Shown one piece after another: positions 24,482 through 28,718 of a DNA stretch of 28,718 bases. The notes below the pieces were generated by a model. The model made no database searches. It was not told where the DNA came from and saw only the letters and a program-made list of their open reading frames with translations. Each line of letters begins with the position of its first letter. Positions within the stretch are counted from its first letter, which is position 1. Source of the stretch: an uncultured Collinsella sp. (GTDB lineage: Bacteria; Actinomycetota; Coriobacteriia; Coriobacteriales; Coriobacteriaceae); NCBI GenBank assembly GCA_958405195.1, contig CATYDM010000023.1, positions 1 through 28,718 of the forward strand, given 5' to 3'. The position numbers were made by a program, and so were the translations under genes.

Positions 24482-24574
24482 TTCCCAGGCACCCGACCTC
24501 GCCGTTCAACCTTGCGGCCATGACCCATTAGGTCAATGGCCACACGGTTTCTCGGCGATCTCGGGCACCTGGAA
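24482..24574 (+). repeat. Long imperfect hairpin between nanA and nanK
   Basis: Almost the entire 93 nt folds on itself. The outer arm 24482-24504 pairs with 24553-24574 (TTCC, AGG, CCCGA and TCGCCG blocks separated by symmetric 2x2 mismatches). The inner arm 24508-24525 pairs with 24531-24549 (AACC, GGCCAT and GACC blocks) around the loop CATTA. About 37 base pairs form. It starts 4 nt after the nanA stop and no U-tract follows, so a simple terminator is unlikely. Confidence 0.8.
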
Positions 24575-24650
24575 AACCTTTACCGCGCTGTGACGGCTAG
24601 CCTGACGGCGCATTTCCTGTAGTTGTTTTTTATCTCCGAAGGAGAGCGAC

Positions 24651-25616
24651 ATGGAGAACAAGTACGTCTGCTCTGTCGATATCGGCGGAACTAAGATCGC
24701 GACCGCCATCATGGAGTATCCGGCTGATGACAGCGTGCCCCATCCGGTCTTTGAAGCTGAGGTTCCCACCGAGGCCCAGGAGGGCGGCGAGGCTGTCTTC
24801 CAGCGTATCGAGGCGTCCATCAAAGCTGCTCTCGAGGCGAATCCCGATGTCGAGGTCCTCGGTGTCGGTATCGGTGCCGCCGGTGTCGTCGATCCCAAGA
24901 CGGGCGCCATCGCGTATGCCAACGAGATCATGCCCGGCTGGTCCGGCGTTCAGTTGGGGCCGCGTCTGCGCGAGGACCTTGGTCTTCCCGTTGCCGTGGT
25001 GGGCGACGTGCAGGCTCATGCTCTGGGCGAGGCCCACTGGGGCGTCGGCAAGGGCAAGTTCTCCGTCTTGTGTCTGGGCATCGGTACGGGCATCGGCGGC
25101 GCATATGTCGAGAACGGCCGCGTGATGCAGGGCTTCCATGGTGCTGCTGGTCATATGGGCCACATCGAGTGCTCGGCTGCCGCTGGCATTCCCTGCGCCT
25201 GCGGACGTTCTGGCCATCTTGAGTCGGTTGCTTCGGGCACTTCCATTGGTCGTATGTACGATGAGCGCTTTGGTCGCGTCGACCCCAGCCGTCCTTCGGT
25301 CGGTCGCGACGTGAACGACCTGTGCCGTGCGGGCGACGCAAAGGCGACCGAGGTCATCCATGACGCCGGCTTTGCGCTGGGCGCCAGCTTGGGCTCGCTT
25401 GCCAACATCTTGGATCCCGAGGTTATCGTGCTTTCGGGAGGTGTGATTCACCAGGGTCCCGATTGGCGTTCGCAAACGTGGAAGGACTCGGTACACGAGG
25501 GCTACGTCAGCCAGGCGCTCGACCCGCTTCAGGACACGCCGATCCTCATCGGTTCTCTGGAGGGCGACGCGCCGCTTATCGGTGCCGCCGAACACCTTCT
25601 TGCGTCGTTGAAGTAA
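24651..25616 (+). CDS. nanK: ROK-family kinase, probable N-acetylmannosamine kinase
   Basis: This is predicted to phosphorylate ManNAc at C6 with ATP, the step after NanA. The 321-aa ROK protein has phosphate-binding DIGGTK (10-15), the catalytic Asp119 in GDVQAHALGE, GIGTGIGGAYVENG, and the zinc site starting at His168 (GHMGH). The zinc motif reads CACGRSGHLE (182-191), with His189 where many ROK proteins have Cys (CxCGxxGCxE). No helix-turn-helix is present at the N-terminus, so it is an enzyme and not a ROK repressor. ATG 24651 follows AAGGAGAG (24639-24646). ROK specificity (glucose, ManNAc, GlcNAc) is hard to read from sequence; the position between nanA and nanE supports ManNAc. Long hairpins flank the gene on both sides. 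Confidence 0.87.
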   Translation: MENKYVCSVDIGGTKIATAIMEYPADDSVPHPVFEAEVPTEAQEGGEAVFQRIEASIKAALEANPDVEVLGVGIGAAGVVDPKTGAIAYANEIMPGWSGVQLGPRLREDLGLPVAVVGDVQAHALGEAHWGVGKGKFSVLCLGIGTGIGGAYVENGRVMQGFHGAAGHMGHIECSAAAGIPCACGRSGHLESVASGTSIGRMYDERFGRVDPSRPSVGRDVNDLCRAGDAKATEVIHDAGFALGASLGSLANILDPEVIVLSGGVIHQGPDWRSQTWKDSVHEGYVSQALDPLQDTPILIGSLEGDAPLIGAAEHLLASLK

Positions 25617-25633
25617 ACATAACTACCAAGTGC

Positions 25634-25731
25634 GCCTTCTGAGGTGCCGCAGATTGACGTGAAAGAGGAGCGAAGCGTACTTCGGTACGCGAGCGACGGT
25701 TTGAACGTCAAGGTGCGGTGTCTCAGAAGGC
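25634..25731 (+). repeat. Long UUCG-capped hairpin between nanK and nanE
   Basis: The outer arm 25634-25651 pairs with 25714-25731 over 18 bp without a gap, including three consecutive G-T wobbles. TTGACGT (25654-25660) pairs with ACGTCAA (25705-25711). The tip is GCGTAC (25675-25680), the loop TTCG, and GTACGC (25685-25690), the very stable cUUCGg tetraloop. CTGTTTTG follows, which could act as a weak U-tract. The form suggests a mobile or repeated palindromic element or an RNA regulatory/processing structure. Confidence 0.8.
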
Positions 25732-25756
25732 TGTTTTGAGAAAGGTTGAGTCGAAC

Positions 25757-26443
25757 ATGACCGTTGATCCTTTGATTCAATCCCTGAAGGGCAAGCTCGT
25801 CGTGAGCGTTCAGGCGTATATGGGCGAGCCGCTTCGTACGCCCGAGACCATGGCTCAAATGTCTCGCGCTTGCGAGCTCGGCGGCGCCGCCGCCATTCGC
25901 TGCCAGGGCCTTGCCGACATTGCCGCCATTAAGGGCCGCTGCGAGGTCCCCGTCATCGGCTTGTGGAAGGATGGGCACGAGGGCGTCTACATCACGCCGA
26001 CGCTGCGCCACGCTCGCGCCTGCGTTGCCGCCGGTGCCGATATCGTGGCAATTGATGCCACTGATCGCCCACGTCCCGATGGCAAGACCGTCGAGGACAC
26101 CTTCCGTCCGCTGCATGAGGAGGGCGTGCTCCTGATGGCTGACTGTGCCACCATCGAGGATATTCGTCGTGCTGTCGACATGGGCTTCGACCTGGTGTCC
26201 ACCACGCTTTCTCACGGTGTCGCCGCTATCGATTGCACCATGGCCGACGGTCCCGATCTGCCGCTCCTGCGTCAGGCGACCGAGGAGTTTCCCGGCCTTC
26301 CCATCATCTGCGAGGGCCGCGTGCACACGCCCGAGGAGGCCCGCGCCGCGATTGATGCGGGCGCCTGGGCAGTTGTCGTAGGCACTGCCATTACGCACCC
26401 CACGAGTATTACAAGTTGGTTCAAGGCTGCGCTTGAGGCGTAA
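25757..26443 (+). CDS. nanE: N-acetylmannosamine-6-phosphate 2-epimerase
   Basis: NanE converts ManNAc-6-P to GlcNAc-6-P, which then enters amino sugar metabolism through NagA and NagB (neither in this window). The 228-aa TIM-barrel protein matches the NanE family along its length: KGKLVVSVQAYMGEPLRTPETMA (11-33), the catalytic Lys71 in GLWKDGHEGVYITPT, AIDATDRPRPDGK (98-110), and the Glu186 motif ICEGRVHTPEEA. ATG 25757 fits the usual NanE N-terminus. The ribosome site is weak (GAAAGG at 25739-25744, 12 nt away), and the preceding long hairpin ends 25 nt upstream, so translation may depend on that structure. An in-frame GTG at 25718 lies inside the hairpin and is less likely. It is the last gene of the operon. 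Confidence 0.95.
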   Translation: MTVDPLIQSLKGKLVVSVQAYMGEPLRTPETMAQMSRACELGGAAAIRCQGLADIAAIKGRCEVPVIGLWKDGHEGVYITPTLRHARACVAAGADIVAIDATDRPRPDGKTVEDTFRPLHEEGVLLMADCATIEDIRRAVDMGFDLVSTTLSHGVAAIDCTMADGPDLPLLRQATEEFPGLPIICEGRVHTPEEARAAIDAGAWAVVVGTAITHPTSITSWFKAALEA

Positions 26444-26470
26444 GACAGGCCTCGTATCCGCTTGGGGCGG

Positions 26471-26476
26471 TATACT
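26471..26476 (+). promoter_or_regulatory. Candidate -10 box for rapZ (TATACT)
   Basis: TATACT lies 71 nt before the rapZ ATG, with no clear -35. Transcription from it would pass through the terminator-like hairpin at 26495-26530 before reaching rapZ. Confidence 0.4.
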
Positions 26477-26494
26477 CAATAAAGGCAATTGATC

Positions 26495-26530
26495 GCGCGG
26501 GATCCGCTGGCCGGGTCCCGCGCTTGTTTT
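26495..26530 (+). terminator. Rho-independent terminator between nanE and rapZ
   Basis: GCGCGGGA (26495-26502) pairs with TCCCGCGC (26516-26523), with a further CC/GG inside a 13-nt loop, followed by TTGTTTT. It should end the sialic acid operon. It directly abuts the rapZ ribosome site AGGAGG (26531-26536), and a candidate promoter lies upstream of it. Confidence 0.75.
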
Positions 26531-26541
26531 AGGAGGCACAC

Positions 26542-27462
26542 ATGCAAAAGGGAGATGCCATGGATGCGGCGGAGCGCTCGGAGCGCATCCCCGATATCGT
26601 CATCATCACCGGAATGTCCGGATCGGGCCGAACGCAGGCCATGCATGTGTTCGAGGACATGGGCTACTTTTGCATCGACAACTTGCCTCCGCGTCTGATC
26701 GCCCAGCTTGCCGAACTCGTCGGCATCAATACGGGCGTGGGCAGGCATCTTGCCGTCACCTGCGACCTGCGCAGCCAGGGCTTGTTCGATGAGCTGCTCG
26801 ATGCCGTTGCCGCACTCGAGGAGCGCGAGATGAGCTGCGACATCGTGTTTCTCGAGGCCTCTGACGAGGTGCTGATCCGTCGTTATAGTGAAAACCGCCG
26901 CCGCCATCCCATTGCCAAGCCGGGGGAGACTACGGCCGATGCGATTCAGCGCGAGCGCCTGCAGCTGCAGGGCGTTCGCGACCGAGCTGACATGATTATC
27001 GATACGAGCCGCTTGCGCACCTCTGCTCTGCGCAACAAATTGCGCATGGCGTTCTCCGAGTTGTCCGACCAGCAGCTCATGGACGTTCACGTGTTCTCGT
27101 TTGGCTTTAAGCACGGTATGCCCGTCGAGGCGGACATTATGATCGACGTTCGCTTCCTGCCCAATCCGTTCTACGATCCCGAGATGCGCACGATGACCGG
27201 TCTCGATAAGAAGGTCTCCGACTTTGTTCTGGACCATCCCAAGACCCAGGAGTTCTGGAAGGCCTGGACGCAGCTGCTCGATACGGTCATGCCCGGCTAT
27301 ATCGCGGAGGGCAAGCCACAGCTTTCTATTGCCATCGGTTGCACGGGCGGTCAACACCGCAGTGTTGCCATCGCCGAGGCCACGGCACGTTATTTGGAAG
27401 GCGCCCAGTATCACGTGAGCATTTCCCATCGCGACCTGTCGCGCGCCAACACGAAAGCATAG
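26542..27462 (+). CDS. rapZ: RapZ/YvcJ-family nucleotide-binding protein
   Basis: This is a P-loop protein of the RapZ (YvcJ) family. In E. coli RapZ is an RNase adaptor that controls glucosamine-6-phosphate synthase through small RNAs; in Gram-positives the role is less clear and members hydrolyse nucleotides. The 306-aa protein has GMSGSGRT (24-31), with Arg replacing the usual Walker A Lys as is common in actinobacteria, then FEDMGYFCIDNLPP (37-50) and the C-terminal CTGGQHRSVAIAE motif (about 266-278). ATG 26542 follows AGGAGG (26531-26536) by 5 nt; an in-frame ATG at 26560 also has a ribosome site and would give a protein 6 residues shorter. whiA follows after 6 nt. Confidence 0.95.
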   Translation: MQKGDAMDAAERSERIPDIVIITGMSGSGRTQAMHVFEDMGYFCIDNLPPRLIAQLAELVGINTGVGRHLAVTCDLRSQGLFDELLDAVAALEEREMSCDIVFLEASDEVLIRRYSENRRRHPIAKPGETTADAIQRERLQLQGVRDRADMIIDTSRLRTSALRNKLRMAFSELSDQQLMDVHVFSFGFKHGMPVEADIMIDVRFLPNPFYDPEMRTMTGLDKKVSDFVLDHPKTQEFWKAWTQLLDTVMPGYIAEGKPQLSIAIGCTGGQHRSVAIAEATARYLEGAQYHVSISHRDLSRANTKA

Positions 27463-27468
27463 GTCTGC

Positions 27469-28398
27469 ATGTCGTTTACCGCCGAGGTGCGTGACGAGCT
27501 CGCGCGCTGCGAACCCGAATGTGAATACTGCGATTTGTCGACGCTTGCCGCCCTGACGCGTGTGAGCGGTACACTTTCGCTGGCCGGCTCCGGGCGGTAT
27601 CGTTTGACGGTCGCGACCGAGACGGGTGCCGTCGCGCGCACGATGATCACACTGACGCATCGCATCCTTAAGCTCAAAACGGAATTCACCGTTCGTAAAT
27701 CGGTCTTGCATAAGGTCCGTAACTATCTCATTACCCTGCCCGATCAACCCGACCTGGACAAGGCTCTGGTGCTGCTGGGCATTCTCGACCGCAGGGGAGG
27801 GCTCGTCGCTGGTGTTCCCCGGCACATCGTTGCTCGTCCCTGCTGCAGGCTTGCCTACATTCGCGGCGCGCTCATCGCCGGCGGTTTCGTGGCCGATCCC
27901 CGCGGCGACTTTCATTTGGAGATCGCGGTGCAGGGCGAGCAGTATGCCCGGGGGCTTTGCGATCTATTGGAGCAGATTGGGGTCCATGCGCGCGTTAACG
28001 CGCGGCGCGGATCCTTTGCTGTCTACATTAAGAGCGCCGAGGAAATCGAGCATCTTCTAAAGCTGATTGGTGCCAAGCGCAGCGTTGCCGAGATCGAGGA
28101 GGCGCGCGCGGTCAAATTGGTTAAGAACGACGTAAACCGTCGCGTGAATGCCGAGCTGGCCAATCAGACCAGAAGTGCGGGTGCCGCCCAGCATCAGCTT
28201 GCGTTGATCGATGAGCTCGAACAGCGGGGTTTGCGCGACACGCTTCCGGACGCCTTGGCGGTCTTTTGCGACCTGCGCGAGCGCTATCCTGATCTGTCAC
28301 TGCGCGATCTGGGGGAGATGGCTGACCCTCCCTTGTCGAAGTCGGCCCTCTACCATCGAGTTTTGAGGCTTGAAAAGCTCATTGAAGCAAACAGGTAG
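27469..28398 (+). CDS. whiA: WhiA-family DNA-binding regulator
   Basis: WhiA is a DNA-binding protein with an N-terminal LAGLIDADG homing-endonuclease-like fold and a C-terminal helix-turn-helix. In Streptomyces it activates sporulation-linked division genes; in non-sporulating Gram-positives it affects division and chromosome segregation. The 309-aa protein shows the family start MSFTAEVRDELAR, the core CCRLAYIRGALIAGGFVADPRGDFHLEI, the linker ANQTRSAGAAQHQL, and the HTH region DLSLRDLGEMADPPLSKSALYHRVLRLEKL. It lacks the catalytic endonuclease acidic pair expected of real homing enzymes, as usual. The ribosome site is weak (AGG at 27461-27463), and it follows rapZ by 6 nt, so coupled translation is likely. 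yvcK, usually between the two, is absent. Confidence 0.96.
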   Translation: MSFTAEVRDELARCEPECEYCDLSTLAALTRVSGTLSLAGSGRYRLTVATETGAVARTMITLTHRILKLKTEFTVRKSVLHKVRNYLITLPDQPDLDKALVLLGILDRRGGLVAGVPRHIVARPCCRLAYIRGALIAGGFVADPRGDFHLEIAVQGEQYARGLCDLLEQIGVHARVNARRGSFAVYIKSAEEIEHLLKLIGAKRSVAEIEEARAVKLVKNDVNRRVNAELANQTRSAGAAQHQLALIDELEQRGLRDTLPDALAVFCDLRERYPDLSLRDLGEMADPPLSKSALYHRVLRLEKLIEANR

Positions 28399-28443
28399 TT
28401 TGAAGTATCGACTTATATACGGATTTAGCTGCTATTTTATTCT

Positions 28444-28457
28444 TTAAAACGTTTTAA
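28444..28457 (+). promoter_or_regulatory. Perfect 14-bp palindrome upstream of gap
   Basis: TTAAAACGTTTTAA is a perfect palindrome centred on CG with the AANCGNTT core of LacI/CcpA-type operators. It lies about 57 nt upstream of the candidate gap -10 box. A second inverted repeat follows at 28474-28497 (AATTTCGAG with CTCG-TG-AAATT, 2-nt bulge). A sugar-responsive regulator is plausible but unidentified. Confidence 0.45.
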
Positions 28458-28513
28458 CGTAAATTTGATTTTCAATTTCGAGCATTCTCGTGAAATTCAA
28501 GTCAAAAAAAAGG

Positions 28514-28519
28514 TATATT
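28514..28519 (+). promoter_or_regulatory. Candidate -10 box of gap promoter (TATATT)
   Basis: TATATT follows an A8 tract (28504-28511), in an AT-rich stretch that contrasts with the surrounding genes. The -35 is weak (GTGAAA at 28490-28495, 18-nt spacing). The transcript would have a leader of roughly 65 nt before gap. Confidence 0.5.
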
Positions 28520-28591
28520 AGGCGAGTGGTTAGTTTGTGGGCCTCAACGGCGGGCGCTGTAGCTTGCGGGGGCCTTACGAAAGGAGACACA

Positions 28592-28718
28592 ATGGCAGTA
28601 AAGGTTGCTATTAACGGCTTCGGTCGCATCGGTCGTCTGGCTTTCCGTCAGATGTTCGGTCATGAGGGCTCCGAGATCGTCGCTATCAACGACCTCACCT
28701 CTCCCGATATGCTCGCTT
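28592..28718 (+). CDS. gap: Glyceraldehyde-3-phosphate dehydrogenase, 5' part
   Basis: This glycolytic enzyme oxidises glyceraldehyde-3-phosphate to 1,3-bisphosphoglycerate with NAD+. Only the first 42 codons are inside the window. They start MAVKVAINGFGRIGRLAFRQ, the classic NAD-binding Rossmann motif (GFGRIG) of type I GAPDH, and reach INDLTSPDML. ATG 28592 follows AAAGGAGA (28580-28587). Placement after whiA matches actinobacterial whiA-gap-pgk order. The catalytic Cys lies beyond the edge. Confidence 0.97.
   Translation, partial: MAVKVAINGFGRIGRLAFRQMFGHEGSEIVAINDLTSPDMLA

Noticed and set aside
24651..25616. ROK transcriptional repressor
   Set aside because: No N-terminal helix-turn-helix; DIGGTK begins at residue 10, as in kinases.
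26476..27915. Long minus-strand open frame opposite rapZ and whiA
   Set aside because: It spans two well-identified plus-strand genes and their terminator; no motif seen.

Overview
The window reads as chromosomal DNA of a Gram-positive, moderately high-GC actinobacterium. Codon usage and the gene set (uvrB, mrp, uvrA, a MurJ with a long acidic cytoplasmic head, uvrC, rapZ-whiA-gap) suggest class Coriobacteriia, most likely Collinsella or a close relative. The genus is inferred from recalled gene style and order, not from a database search. No tRNA, rRNA, CRISPR array, transposase or prophage gene was seen.

Layout. 1-100: the structured tail of something upstream, closed by a strong terminator. 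228-3735 (+): coaE, a small membrane-anchored lytic transglycosylase and uvrB. 3801-7623 (-): an operon of mrp (Fe-S/P-loop ATPase), a BaiN/HI0933-type flavoprotein and a COG2509-type FAD protein. 7624-7882 is a divergent control region with a promoter for mrp and a LexA-like SOS box in front of uvrA. 7883-15649 (+): uvrA, a ybaK-type deacylase, murJ and uvrC. All three nucleotide excision repair genes (uvrA, uvrB, uvrC) therefore lie within about 14 kb.

15650-26443 (+) is the accessory centrepiece, a sialic acid uptake and breakdown operon. It encodes a Tat-type lipoprotein binding protein, a permease, a permease fused to an ATPase, and a second ATPase. It continues with a CE7 acetyl-esterase, a paralogue of that esterase without the catalytic serine, N-acetylneuraminate lyase (nanA), a ROK-family ManNAc kinase (nanK) and ManNAc-6-P epimerase (nanE). 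The expected flow is import, removal of O-acetyl groups, cleavage to ManNAc plus pyruvate, phosphorylation and epimerisation to GlcNAc-6-P. No sialidase, nagA, nagB or regulator gene is in view. The operon has a 365-bp control region with a perfect 9+9 inverted repeat and a LacI-type operator-like site. Stem-loops stand in most of its gene junctions, and two of them, flanking nanK, are unusually long (93 and 98 nt).

26542-28718 (+): rapZ, whiA and the start of gap. The operon thus separates uvrC from rapZ-whiA-gap, which are usually neighbours in actinobacteria. The yvcK gene normally found between rapZ and whiA is absent; only 6 nt lie between them.
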